Shown here: in pieces, positions 1 through 12,193 of the stretch
Position numbering within the stretch: position 1 is the stretch's first letter
How the letters are laid out: every line of letters begins with the position of its first letter
Assembly (NCBI GenBank): GCA_026874595.1
Contig: CM049307.1
Span: forward strand, 25,766,362 to 25,830,361
Source of the DNA: Sipunculus nudus
Lineage: Eukaryota; Annelida; Sipuncula; Golfingiida; Sipunculidae
Direction: 5' to 3'
Length of the DNA stretch: 64,000 nt
The notes under the pieces: model-generated
Seen by the model: the letters and a program-made list of their open reading frames with translations, nothing else
Database searches by the model: none
Told to the model about the DNA's origin: nothing
Position numbers and translations under genes: made by a program

Positions 1-964
1 CGATGAGGAAAAACAAACAGCGCTCACGCCACCTGATAGCCATAAAATAAACTTAAAAAAACAAGGTTTTTCAATCTCTTCTGGGTGTTTTTTCTTTCAT
101 GTTTTTTCTCTTTATTTTTATAATTGTCGCGTGTGCTAGACTAAGATCTTGCTTCTGGTCAACCGGTCTTGTTATAGTAAACAGACAAAGGTGCACTGTG
201 TTTTCTCACACACAGAACCATAATAACGTATACAAAACCGGTAAACAGGAGATAGTAAACCCGTGTATCGGCATTGATTTGCTGAACAACTTTCGTATTC
301 AGCCAAAATGATTTAATAACGTGAGACAAAACACATATAATTACAAAAGAATATGAACACTGAGTGTCAATATAGAGGTGTCTGTAATACAGAGATGCCC
401 GTAAGGAGAGGTTTCTGATTCATATATTATGAACGAAGTGCTTGATCCTTTCAGTTGAACTTCGTGCCGTTTACTGTGCGTTATGTCATAAATCTTGTTC
501 TTATACAGATCAATTTTGGAATATAAGAAACCTACCCAACATATATCCATTCTCAATTACTTATAATCAGGCTATTTGTTAGCTGTACCTCTTGTCCGGA
601 CCCTTCCTTCTCCAAAAGGTAGTTTCAATTTGGCAAAGGCAATATTTTTTCTTTTTAATATTATGACAGGCTCACTATTATAACATCATACACTGCTAAC
701 AGAATTTAATTACCTATTTAAAAATGAAAGTTCTGTATATGACTGGCAGACAACGATTTGATAAATTTCATTTTCTTGAAATATTTCCGAAACCTAGACA
801 CAAAGAAACAATGATAAATCGAATAGCATTTAAATTTAAAGTATAAATAAATAAATAAATAAATACATAAGTAAACATTTATATATTTTTTTCCTTTTCA
901 ACGGTGTTCCGACGGTTTGCAAGGTGAAGATGTTGTGTGGTTAGGGTACGAACACGCATTATTT

Positions 965-1007
<43 letters not shown>

Positions 1008-1066
1008 CTTATACATATATCATTGGCCTTTTGTGTATTCGATGAATCAGATGCGTAAGATTAATT

Positions 1067-1294
1067 ATGTCGTACGTACGAGATAATATGTCGTACGTAC
1101 GAGATAGTATGTCGTTCGTACGAGATAGTATGTCGTACGTACGAGAAAATATGTCGTACGTACGAGATATTATGTCGTACGTACGAAATGATATGTCAAC
1201 GTACGAGATACTATGTCGTACGTAAGAGAAAGTATGTCGTACGTACGAGATAGTATGTCCTACGTACGAGATAGTATGTCGTACTTACGAGATA
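1067..1294. repeat. 21-bp tandem array with palindromic core
   Basis: About eleven head-to-tail copies of a 21-bp unit, atgtcgtacgtacgagatag plus one base. Each unit holds the self-complementary core cgtacgtacg; some units carry single substitutions and one is shortened (gtcaacgtacgag). The array stops about 25 bp before the acceptor-like ttattaccag that precedes the vigilin fragment. No function can be inferred. Confidence 0.9.
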
Positions 1295-1319
1295 AATAAT
1301 TTATTATTCTTATTACCAG

Positions 1320-1570
1320 GTGGCAGCAATACGCTTCCGTACGTATCAACGTTCCCTACCATCTGTACAGCGGGATGAAATCACAGTCGCTGGCGAAAAG
1401 GATGGCGTGCATCAGGCAGTGGCTGCCATAAATAAAATCTACGAAGAAAAGAAACGTAAATGCCAGACCCTCTCTGTGGGGGTCCGTAAGACAAGCACAA
1501 GCACGGGATCGGACCTAGCCATGACAACCCGATTCAGCAGGCTATGATAATTGGGCTGGTTAGCCTACTA
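1320..1570 (+). pseudogene. HDLBP-like: Vigilin-like KH-domain fragment 1
   Basis: Translation from 1320 gives EITVAGEKDGVHQAVAAINK followed by IYEEKKRKC, a signature of vigilin (HDLBP), a multi-KH RNA-binding protein. A pyrimidine-rich acceptor (tattaccag) lies immediately upstream, so this looks like an exon with retained intron sequence rather than a processed copy. Around 1492 the frame slips: the vigilin motif continues in another frame as KHKHGIGPS, where vigilin has a KH GxxG approach. It then fades into the SINE region. The rest of the gene is absent, so this is a relic. Confidence 0.75.
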
Positions 1571-1586
1571 GATCGTGATAAAAGTT

Positions 1587-1712
1587 GTTACGAAGACAAA
1601 TTTTTCAGAGGAAAATACTAGGCCGATCCGGGATTCGAACCCATGTCGGTGGCGCACATGTCCGGCGTTCTGACCGCTTCGCTAGACCAGTTCGGTCCGC
1701 TTTTATGTCACC
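1587..1712 (-). mobile_element. tRNA-derived SINE, copy 1
   Basis: Read on the minus strand, the head has a pol III A-box-like tagcgaagcggt followed by a B box ggttcgaatcc, at tRNA-like spacing. The minus-strand 3' part reads into aaatttgtcttcgtaac. It is nearly identical to 1841-1986, which establishes it as a repeat unit. Degenerate cloverleaf pairing argues for a SINE, not a functional tRNA. Confidence 0.75.
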
Positions 1713-1840
1713 TCGTAACCCTACCCCTCTTAAGAGCGTTCTGCTATAAGAACAAGACTAATTATTCCAGGAGTCACACTTTGGTGAGCTTCATCTCTCT
1801 GCCACAAAGTTTACCGTCACGTAGGACGAGCCCCCATTTT

Positions 1841-1986
1841 GTTACGAAGACAAATTTTTCAGGGGAAAATACTGGGCCGATCCGGGATTCGAACTCATGT
1901 CGGTGGCGCACACGTCCGGCGTTCCAACCGCTTCGCTACAAAAGCAAGCTTCACTAGCGAGACAGTTTGGTCCGCTTTTATGTCAC
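1841..1986 (-). mobile_element. tRNA-derived SINE, copy 2
   Basis: Same family and orientation as 1587-1712, with the same B box and flanks (gttacgaagac ... cttttatgtcacc). It carries an extra ~20 bp between the A-box side and the distal end (tacaaaagcaagcttcacta). The two copies are about 130 bp apart and probably reflect a local duplication or nested insertion. Confidence 0.72.
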
Positions 1987-3534
1987 CCAATCTATATATT
2001 AATAGCGTAAGGCGATTTTTGTAATTTTCCGTATCTCCTCCGATACCACCGTACGGATTGCCCTGATTTTCGACATGCATATGGTCCGAGTTTGTTCGAA
2101 GAGATTCCACCCATTTTTATTTGCAATATTTGCGTATTACGTGTAAAATTAATAATTTTAATATTTGCTCCCCCGCGGGTGCCTCTTTTCTTTGTGTCTT
2201 TGGGCCCGGTAACACTATAGCCAAAGAGTGTGTGATGGCGGGACAGAGTTTTAACTCCGGGGGCCCTATCCGGGGTTTTCGTACATTCGCGGCCACCGGC
2301 CCGTAATTATCCCCCTTGGTGATCCCTTCTCAAAAGAAAACCGCCGCGCGGGGACAGGGTCTATTGTGAACAAGGAGATCTCAAGAGGAGAATGTTCAAC
2401 AGGGGGAACTTTGAAAGAATCATAATTACCCGAATGGTATTTCAGGGGCGGAGAAAGGTTAGAGGGAGGGGAGAGGGCTTTAATCAGATAGGGATCCAGA
2501 AAATCGGGAAGGGTTGGGGGGGGGGGGGGGTTCGGGTTGGGGGTGGTGGGAGGTGGAGTTGATGATTAGGCCTACATTGATCCCCCCCCCCTTTTGCTAA
2601 AACGTGGGGGAGGGAATTGATATATATCCCCTTACCCCTTTATTGTCGCCACCGGCAATATGTATCACCACTGCGACAAATTTCCCGTCATAAAAACAGC
2701 GGTATTTTACTAACCAAATTCACGTCATCTGAGAGCGTTATATCAGCCTTCCAAACGTTTACTAATGATGTCTGCAACCAAGTTGATATCATTTGATAGC
2801 ACTACATCACTCCAGTCACTCCCTTGACTACGCTCCTGTAGAGAATGCATTGATTGTCTCGCTGGAAACATTGGTTCAGGAGGGGTCTTTGGGAATGCGT
2901 GATATTAAAAAAAATATACAACCATTAAATATACTTCATACTACAATGCTTCCGCGAACTTCTGCGCAGCAGGATTGCCCGACCATGTGAGTGCTCAGGT
3001 TTTGTGCGTAATAAAGGGAATGCAATTATCGAGAAAACGTCTCAGCGCTACTGTACTATACCATGCAAGATAACGGGTTTCTTTGCTGGCGGATTTACGG
3101 GCTCGGAGGGCAACTTTGAATAGCGATGTTCAACATAATATATTTTTATATAAAACTTATTTCATTTATCATATAAACATCTCCGTAAATTTCTCCGGCT
3201 AATATCTTGGCTTCAGTAAGATTTTTACGCATAACACCCTACATAGAATGGATCTGTTTGTTAATATATAGATAACACCGTACGGATAGCCGTGATTTTC
3301 GATATCAATATGACATTCTACCATTCGTACCGGAACGTATTCGTCCAAGTCATCCAGACTCAGACACAAGGTCAACTCAAGGACAGAACACTTACACCAA
3401 ATGTCGTCTTCGAAAAGATCTTATAAGGGTAACATTGTCCAACCAAGACATTCAACTATGAAAGACTATTTGACATCAGAACTAACTGCTCGCCCGAAAC
3501 CGTGCGTAGCACGGGTAATTGCTAGTAACAAAGT

Positions 3535-4055
3535 AATATCGAGAAATGTATCGCAATGTTCTTCCATCATGTTGCATTCATATTGTGTTAAACAGCCCAT
3601 TATCTTAATATTATGCTACGAATGAAGAATTAACACAGGAGAATACATGTGAACTCACAACCCAAATTGAAACTCCATCTCTATGTTAACGAGTCATTTC
3701 CTGTATCGCGTTCAAGTTGGCTGCGTCCAGTAACCCGTGTGAGCCATGCCTGTTTCATGTGGTCAGAAATTCAACACACATGTGGAGGGTTTTACCAATA
3801 TGCTGAGCTGAAACGGAACCTTTCTCGCTCATGTTTGGTGTTGTTATAGAAAGTATACTAACATGCTAACGATTAGCCTGGTTTATGTCAATTGACAGTG
3901 TACCTGTAGGCCATGAGCCTACATACATGAGCCTACATAAAAAAATGACGAAAATATATGAATTCTCATGGGGCCTTCTTCAGACGTAGATGTAAAGGTA
4001 CCTGACAACCAGTAATCTTTTCGTAATGTCAGAGGGCCGACATGACGCTAGATTG
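3535..4055 (+). repeat. Dispersed repeat, also at 55160-55605
   Basis: This stretch aligns with 55160-55605. Shared landmarks are ttgcattcata, tgagctcacaacccaaa (here tgaactc), gtcatttcctgtat, gcgtcc-gtaacccgtg, ctcgctcatg, atgctaacgatt and the end tgtcagaggg...atgacgctag. The distant copy interrupts a P-element relic, so the family is mobile or was mobilised. In this copy the end abuts the vigilin fragment directly. No coding frame of note. Confidence 0.7.
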
Positions 4056-4437
4056 GACCCAAATGGTTCCAACTTGAGCGAGATCCAGGGAGCGACAGGC
4101 GTGTCAGTTGAGATGCCGCCACTAGACAGTAACTCCGAAACCATCACCCTGCGTAGAGAACCGGACAAGATTGGTCCAGCACTAATCATGGTGTACGCTA
4201 AGGCTAACAGCGTGGTCATCCAGGAGGTCAAGGCCCCAGCGTGGCTCCATCAATTCATCATCGAACGCAACGGTTCCACCATCCGACAGATCACCTAGGA
4301 CCTGCCCAAGGTGCATGTTGAATTCACTGATAACGAAGACAAGATCACCATTAAAGGCCCTCTGAGGAAGTTGGACAGACCCAGAGAGCTCTGGATGAAA
4401 TCACAAAGGACCTGCTGTCAAGAATGGACATGTGGAA
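4048..4437 (+). pseudogene. HDLBP-like: Vigilin-like KH-domain fragment 2
   Basis: The translation shows two consecutive vigilin KH segments: TGVSVEMPPLDSNSETITLR, then APAWLHQFIIERNGSTIRQI and DLPKVHVEFTDNEDKITIKG. Three lesions are visible: an extra base near 4060 (gga ccc aaa t gg), an in-frame TAG at 4297-4299, and a frame slip near 4365, after which EEVGQTQRALDEITKDLL continues the family pattern. Its first residues overlap the end of fragment 1, so the two may come from different vigilin copies. The left edge coincides with a dispersed repeat. Confidence 0.8.
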
Positions 4438-4539
4438 TAGAATGTGGATAAAAAAAACACCCCAGATTTTTGTCATTGGGAAGGCAGGGCTGCTGGCTAC
4501 GCGTATCGTATACATATTACATTTAACATGCAGACTGGC

Positions 4540-4844
4540 CCAGTCCATGAAATAGTTATGACTTAATTGTGGCTTCTTACAGAGAAATCAAACGTCCCCG
4601 CGTTGTATCGCAGTTAGTATCGATACCGCCTTCATGCGGCAACTCATATAACTAATTTACCAATATCTGACCCTCTCTCTCATTTAGACTGGCACAGTCC
4701 ATGAAATAGTTATGGCTTAATTGTTGCTTCTAACAGAGAAATTAAACGTCCCCGCGTTGTATCGCGCTTAGTATCGGTACCCCATCTTGCGGCAACTAAT
4801 ATAACTAATTTACCACTATCTGACCCTACTATTTCATGGACTGG
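4540..4844. repeat. Two ~154-bp tandem units bounded by inverted repeats
   Basis: The unit starting ccagtccatgaaatag (4540-4555) is repeated from 4695, and the block closes with the inverted match ctatttcatggactgg (4829-4844). Both units contain cgtccccgcgttgtatcgc. The 16-bp terminal inverted repeat plus internal duplication resembles a small non-autonomous DNA element. No target-site duplication was established. Confidence 0.6.
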
Positions 4845-5118
4845 TAATCTGGGTCGGTTCCCGGACGGTCAGCACCACACATCAACGCCTCGCTGAACTA
4901 GGGTCTTTTCCAGTGACGTCAGCAGATGTCTTTCCTAGAATCTTTTTCAAAACCAACATGGTTCATTCAGTTATCGCCTATTCCGGGCTTCCAATTGGCA
5001 ACTAATATTCCCATTTAATTTTTCTTAATATTTTTAGGCCGGCGAGACTTTAAAACACTATAACCCTCAGCCTCAAAGTTAACGTTTATCGAACCACCAC
5101 TCATGACAGTGGGCCTAA

Positions 5119-5198
5119 CAAACTCTGGTTCAGCCAATCAGCGCGAGATATTCATGTGCAAACTCTGGTTCAGCCAATCAGCGCGAGATATTCATGTG
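5119..5198. repeat. 40-bp tandem duplication unique to copy A
   Basis: A 40-bp unit beginning caaactctggttcagccaat occurs twice back to back here, without a visible mismatch, and only once at the matching place in copy B (34674-34713). It arose after the segmental duplication, or one unit was lost in B. Confidence 0.85.
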
Positions 5199-5309
5199 CA
5201 CACGCAACGAGCGCAGTCAAAATGTACCTTCTGACTGAAACGACCATGATTCGCGAGTCGCAATTTGACAGTAAATACAAGAGTTCAGAAAAATGCTGTC
5301 AGCTGCTCT

Positions 5310-5420
5310 TCAGAAGCGAATCCAGGGGGTCCGGACCCCCCCCCCCCTTTTCCCTGACCCGGAGACCTGTTTTTCGGTTTGTCATTAGTCCTCCTGTGTT
5401 GGACCCCTCCTCTGTCATCT
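5310..5420. repeat. G/C-tract element, shortened copy
   Basis: The sequence gaatccagggggtccggacc followed by a long C run and cctgacccggag is a member of the family seen more fully at 34819-35014 and 37208-37406. Relative to copy B an internal stretch and the right end (ggatccgccc) are missing. Confidence 0.5.
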
Positions 5421-8054
5421 CGGCAGAGGGAAATTTAATGGACCTATCGGTAGAAAATTGTTGCGATAGTGTCTACAATATGCACTTACATTTAGCCCAT
5501 GGACCGTTATATTCGTTCAGCAGAGATATATCAAAGGACACAAAGGTCCATGTGTGCAATACCTGATTACTTAATACATTATTTCAGTGCGTGTGTAACC
5601 AAGCGGGTCGAGCTGTGGGACTGCTGTTGGCGTTCTAATAGCAACGATGCCACTCACATCAGGCGTAACGGCCTGATACGGGGGAATCGTCAGGTCCTCA
5701 AAGAGCCTTATTGTAGAGATCATAACCTGGTCCAGGATGCACGGGCGACAAACTTACAAGTCTCTGAGGTGATGCATACTATTTTTATTGTAACTATAGA
5801 GCAGAGGGGGCAGCCCATGCTTAGGGGCTGGCCCCCGGTACAAACTGACTCTGAACGCATCGCATCTATCCCAGCAAGATTCATAAAACACAGAGTTACG
5901 AATCAGAGATTTTCCTGATGTGTCACCATGCATAGATACATTTAAGGAAAGGTCTGCACAGGAGCTGAATGAAAGTGCAATTAGACTGAATAGAGTTGCC
6001 ATGTAATCAAGGCTAAGCAATTACAGTCATTATGTATATACCCGGCAACTCAGATCTGACACTTGAATACACAAAAGTCCCAATTTACTTAAACACCTGC
6101 ACCTTACATATTATATAATCATGTTGAAATACAGAGAGTGAGAATTGCAGTTAAATATACTGACCCTTAGTACATTACATTGTGACGCCTTAATATGCAA
6201 ATTTCATGGATTCGCCAAACGGACTTCACATGGCTTTAGTGATAAGACCTGGCACTGAGTTAAGTCTATTGGTACATAGAATCACGTTTTATTTTATTAG
6301 TAAACGCAAATACTAAAGCCCAGGCAGGGCTAAGTTCACATTCTGACATGTGTAGCATGTACGTAGCATTATAGTAATAGAAATCGGCTGTAAAATCATA
6401 TTGGAAGATAAAAAAAAGACCTATGATCGATTATAAATCGATTATTTAATGTACATTCTATATTGCCATGGCATGTGCTGTACAGAATTATACCTGAAAT
6501 ATTGACCGAGTACATTCATTCTAACCTGTACATCACGCTGAAAAGTCAAGGTAATGGCCGGATTGTTGACACTTATTCCTTACAGGAGATAAAGACCTAT
6601 TTCTTATATCACTGACGGAATAAGAATATTTTATCGGGATAATATGACTTCTTTGAATATGCATATACAAAATCATTTGTGATCGATTATGTAAAAATGC
6701 AATTGGTTCAAACAATTATAAAAGAAAAATAAAAGAAAACTAAACCAATCATCGATATAATCGGCACACAATTTCTTTTGTATACATGGGTTCCTAGGGT
6801 GGAACAACATGGACCAAAATTGTTGAAAGTCCAAATATATTATCTTATAGATGTTAATAGCTGTGGCTGGCTCTAGCCAATAATTTATGGAAAGTAGTAT
6901 AAAAAAAACTTATGTGTGTTAAGCATAATCTCAGCCAAATTGACCGCAAAAGGAGAAATTTTCGCTTCAGTGCTCACAAGCTAAACTATGTCAAAAAGAG
7001 ATACACGTTGTGTAAGTATATCGGAATTTAGTTGTTAAGCCATTCAAAAGAGGCCAAAAACCTTATTTTTTTCATGTATTTTAATAGTGATGTGTGATGG
7101 TAGCTTCATATAGATGTAGTGCTGTCCCCTAGTTGGAAAAACTGTACTACAACTTTCTTGATTAGCTTGAAGTTTAGTAGAGGCCCTGCAATCGCCCCTT
7201 TAAAGGTAAAGGGAAATATCTCAGATTTAGATGAAGAAAAGGGAAACGACCCCCCTTAGGACCCACTTTGTATCATTCCCGACAATACAAACCAGAAAAC
7301 GTGCATTTCCGAGGCGTGGCTCTCGGACGAGATGCGTCACAAAAGTCTCTCAATTAGAATACAGATTTGTCACATTGACCACAGGTCAGAGTTTTAAACA
7401 AGTTTAATGCATGAGAAGTGACAGCCTACATGCATGTACATATTTATATTACCAAGCATACCTGAACTGTATGAAAATATTGTTCAGATTGAATTCTCAG
7501 GTTAAGGTGATTTCATGGATTAACTGATGAATTAATTAATCAATAGAAAAGGTTCAAACCATTTTGTAACAATTTTGTTGCCTGGCTGTCGTATGGTTAC
7601 CGTTTCAACGTACAAGATCCAAAATATACAAACAAGCTAAACCACTATGATATATGCTCAAGGTAGATAGACGTGATTTAAGCTATTATGATTCTGGTAA
7701 AATTGTCCGAGCTTGTGCGAGCGCCCGAATTAATCATGGTATTCGAAGTTAACACTGCCTCAGACGTACGATCGAAATGTACAAAAATATTTATTATATC
7801 TCGCGAGAGATCATAAAGTCATGTAAGCAACAGATCTCCTACATGAAGAAAAAATATCTTGGAAAAGAGTTTGCCTGCTTAACTCATTTACACATAATGA
7901 ATTTGACTTATTTTTTTAAATGTCTAAGGCTGAATTAAAGTAAAGCTGCCAAAGCTGAAAAGCTAAATTGAAGTATATCTTTCTCCATTTATCTCTGATG
8001 TATAGATATACTTAGAGCACTCCTGAACATACTTTCAATCTTTTTAAACGACAA

Positions 8055-9706
8055 TTAGTCCATCAGGTGGGCTATCATCATCTCTCTCAGTTTCCTGCGA
8101 AATATTTTTCCGGATGGTGCCCTTGGGAAATCCTTTAATGGCACGACCCATTTCGGCATCATGGTGTTCCAAGGGGCCCTGCTAATAAACCGCTCAGCTA
8201 ACCAATCAAGAACTTCATCAGAAGTCATGGTGGAATCTTCAATATGACGCATGCGCAAATCTCTTCCCCGCGTCTTTCGTCCGGAACACCAATGACTTGT
8301 ACCTGTTTAACTTTTGTATGTTTCAAAATGATCTCCTCCAGGTAACTCGGGCATATTTTATTGCCTTCACGATTTATAATATCAGCCTTTCTGTTGATAA
8401 TCTTGATTTGTCCATCTATATTCATTAAGGCAATATCATCAGTAGAATACCAGCCATCGTCTGTCAAGGATTGCACCGCGCCGTCCTCGCGTAGATACCC
8501 TCGTGACAGAAATGGCGTCCGGACAAGCAGTTCGCCTTTTTCCCCGACGGGAACTACGTCACCGCTATCATTTATTATTTTAACTTCGCAGTATTGACAC
8601 GCTGGTCCGATGAAGCCCTCTTCTACATTTGTGTTGGTTGTGAAGGCAATATTGCCTGTTTCTGTGGTGCCGTAAATATTGATCAAACGCAAGCCAGGCA
8701 ACACTCGACTGAGTACTTTCGCGTTGGATTCGTTCAAGATCTGTCCAGAGAACAGGCACACCCTTAAATACTTCAATGTGATGTGTAGTCTGACAGGATT
8801 CTGAATGATGTCGAAGATTGAACTCCCAAACAGCTGAGCAACCGTGCAGCCCTCCTTTTCTATGACGTCACAGATAGCAACACCTGGATCAGACACTGGT
8901 AGCTGCGCTAACACGGACTTCAAACCCGACACCAGCATTAATCCCACCCCGCAGATGTAAGAAAAAATATGACCAATGAATGTATTGCAATAATGCACGT
9001 CTTTATTGGTCAAAGTTGTCACGTTAGCCAAGATGGCCGCATTGTTTATCAGGTTTAGGTGATTTATGATAACTCCTTTGGGACGTCCTGTACTTCCAGT
9101 TGTATAAAACACTGCGGCATCCCAGTCTGCATTAATGTCACTTTCTCTTTCTGACACTTCAACCTTTTCACCAACAGTTATTCCACCCAACAGTTCGTTC
9201 TTAAACATAACCCTGTTGTGGGTTTTCTTGAGGACTACGTGTGCCCCATATATAACAACGAACATACTTCTTGGGAGCTGTGATAAGATTTCATCTATTT
9301 CAGTTGTGCCTACGTAACCATGCTGAAACATCACACCCTTGCATTTAGACGAGATTACGGAACCCACTAAGTCCTGCATGTTCCGGAGTCCAAATGGAGG
9401 AAAGGCTGCAACGGCGCCAGTCCTCATAATTGCAAGTGAGAGAAGGAGAAAATCTATGCTGTTCTCTCCCACAAGAGCAATCCTGTCCCCTCTCTCAAGA
9501 TCCGGGGCTTCTCTCAGAAGTCCTGTTGCTACATTCAGCGACTCGTGATAAAGGTCAGAAAAGGTCACAGCCTTTCTTTGAATACCGCCAGAAATCACCA
9601 CTGCTGCCTCTTTGTCAGGGTTGTCTCTGTACCTCTGGTTAAGAAGATCGGGGATGGTGGTTCGTATCGGTGGGTCAGGAGGTGCACTGAAACTGGAACT
9701 TTTCAT
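8055..9706 (-). pseudogene. Acyl-CoA synthetase copy A, broken by a one-base deletion
   Basis: Paralogue of the gene at 38212-39864 and in the same orientation. The main frame (8225-9706, 493 codons) contains YTTGSTGRPKG, YGTTETG, GWYSTDD and the hinge motif. It then runs into VILKIPP and stops, because one base present in copy B (38400) is missing between 8242 and 8243. The remaining C-terminal part, including PSGKIFRRKL with the catalytic-type lysine, continues in another frame at 8055-8258. Roughly 37 of about 550 residues differ between the copies by eye, scattered along the protein. Truncation before the C-terminal subdomain should abolish thioester-forming activity. A sequencing error is the alternative explanation. 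Confidence 0.85.
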
Positions 9707-9815
9707 TATGCCGCTTTAGTTGCTCAAACTCCAACATTGAGAATCTAAAATACATTGAAATTTAACATAAGCAGTAGCTTGACACTTTACAACAATGTTA
9801 AGAAACAGCTTACAT

Positions 9816-10985
9816 GGGGAACGAGGCATGTATCTTGATGAGCCTCCACAACGATACTAGTTTTTAAGGATCGCCTTTCAATGGATATGGCAATACATTT
9901 AGCATAATAATAATAATAATAATTATTATTATAACAGCTGTAAATGGGATTGGGAATGTTACAAACATTCATGAGCCCTTGGCAATTTAACTACTGACAA
10001 TTTATTCGAGAGAATGAATTCTGTGGATTCAGAATTGTTCGTTAGTTTTTTATTTTCTTGGAATTCGTGGGTAACCTTTATCCACGAAATTAAAAACCCA
10101 ACGATCATTAGGTTTATTATAGAATTTTTGATTTTCCATCATTGAATTATCGTGTTGACCCGCTTTCAACGTCCATTCTAGCAATGCTACTGATAAATTA
10201 AACGCGTAGAAAACGATATTGAGCCCATCAATTAAAAAGAAATAGTCATATTGTGAGGAAAGATATTCAGTTCCATCTGGGGGAACAAACAAACCAAGAT
10301 TTCATCAGTGTCGGACTTTCAAGTGACAGTTTAAAAGTGCGTCTGCACCCACACTGGTATATGTGGACTTGCTCTCTCTCTCTCTCTCTTTCTGTCTCTC
10401 TCATATTATCTCGATAAAAGTCGTATATAAATGTCATTTTTGCCCTGCTAGTCTTATTAGATTGTTCGTTTGAAAGAATATCATGTTTAAATAAAATAAA
10501 CAACCGTGCGGCAGAGTTAATCTTGGTATCCCTCGGCTTGGTGATGTGTCATGGTCAGCTGTGCACAATTATATGAAAATGGGGCTAGTCTAACAGTTGT
10601 CTCGTGCACGGCCAAGTCGGTCAGCTTGGAGGTTCCATCTGAACGAACGACATACCAAGAAGTTTTAATTCTTTTAATTAATTAATAGAATAGAGATATT
10701 GACTTCCGTTGGTTTTAATTATTCATAAAATCGCAACCAGTATGTCAGTTCATCGGAGGATTTGTTCACACAAGCGCAGACCACATCGGACCAAGAAATT
10801 TGCCCAGCGTCGCTTCATGAGGTGTCAAGATAAGCGGGAAAGTTGAGCACAATAGCTGATAACCGCCGGGACAATACGACTGGGCAGTAAAATTCTGGGG
10901 ACAGCTTGGCGGACTGTTTTTGATGTTAGAGTAGACACTCCTTTTATTATCCCCAATAAATTCAGATAAGTCAGCCGATATATTT
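9816..10985. other. 1.17-kb segment present in copy A only
   Basis: In copy B the sequence runs directly from cagcttaca to the equivalent of 10990 (gtgtcactgagcctatcgc). The A-only DNA contains a taa-type microsatellite (9905-9932), a ct microsatellite (10371-10392) and sequence of the type cgtgggtaac...tccacgaaat, similar in style to 11110-11190. I find no gene. Insertion in A and deletion in B are both possible. Confidence 0.65.
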
Positions 10986-11687
10986 GTCACTTGTGTTACT
11001 GAGCCTATCGCTTGTACCGGGACCGCTTGTTTTTCTTAACAAACTTAGGAAAACACTGACCTTTGCTTTTTCAGTTCTGTTTATATATTAATTTTGATAT
11101 TATACCTGACTACGAACGATTAATCCACGAAAGTTTTAAACCAACGAATAGTGTTTTAGGTCAAAACCATTAAATTTTAAACCCACGATATTTTCTGAAT
11201 GTACAGTAATTCTGAGATTGGTCTCAAAATATCAAGATTACCAGAAGACCATCATCATCATCATTATGAATCGTTCACCTGTAAGTCTAACTGCAAGTGT
11301 GGTGAAATAAAATTCTACATATCTCAAGTGTTAAACACACTTTTCAAGTGTTTAAGCCCCTTTCACACATTCACGGATAGCATCACGGATCATCCCGGAT
11401 CATCCCGGATCATCGTACCGGGATCATCCATGTTGACTCCGTCATCACCGTCATTCCTTGCCATGAGAATAAGTAAATAAAACGAATTCCCATTAGACGC
11501 AACTTTAGACGCTTTATTAGACGCAACTAACTGTGGAACTTAACTGACGGATTTGAATTACTGAAAGGTAAAGCTAGAGAAGACTTGTGGTCATAAAATT
11601 AATCATATAATTTGCTGCAAGATGGCCTTAACCGGCCATCACTTGGGTGATTCTTGCGTACAGGACTCTCGAGGATCTGGTAATGCA

Positions 11688-11691
<4 letters not shown>

Positions 11692-11728
<37 letters not shown>
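11692..11728. repeat. (TA)n microsatellite
   Basis: Uninterrupted dinucleotide run, at the same place in the duplicated block as the longer run at 40603-40682. Confidence 0.95.
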
Positions 11729-11731
<3 letters not shown>

Positions 11732-12193
11732 AGAGAAGAAATTTCTTTCCACAATTCTCTCGGGGTTGGCTCCAATGGAGGACTCGCACTTGATCAGGAA
11801 TTCATTTTAGAACTGATTAGCGATTCATATTTAAAGTAATATAAAGGCTTCATTACAAATGGTACAACCTGGCTGACTCGTTTGCATAAATATTGCTATT
11901 AACTGATTATGCGTGTATTTAATCCTGAGGCCCGATATCAAGTTTTACGCAGAATAAAAATCAGTCCGTGTTGTTAAATGAAGTTTTAATCGAATTACTT
12001 TTGTTGTACTAACAGCTTGAAGCCAATTAGTATTAAATAGAACCATGAGTCTTGAGAAGAATATAATGAGCGGACATTATCTCTGTATACTTTCTGTATT
12101 CTACTATTTTTGGAGGATTTTTGCGTGATCCTAAAATGCTTTTTCCGCTCTAAACGTTGCCGTTGAGCGAGACTCCCTAGGCAGATACATTCT

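Larger units (their letters stand above)
504..5021. other. 4.5-kb segment present in copy A only
   Basis: Copy B runs straight through this point: its sequence at 34553-34570 joins what lies at 496-503 to what lies at 5022-5040 in copy A. The hexamer ttctta occurs at both edges in A (498-503 and 5022-5027) and once in B. This fits either an insertion with a 6-bp target duplication or a deletion in B across 6-bp microhomology. Contents: an AT microsatellite, a 21-bp array, two vigilin fragments, two SINEs, G-rich DNA (2440-2640), a dispersed repeat and a small inverted-repeat unit. The stretch 1990-3530 holds no gene I can support. Confidence 0.75.

Noticed and set aside
1067-1294. CRISPR-like short repeats
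   Set aside because: 21-bp units are directly adjacent with no spacers; this is a simple satellite.
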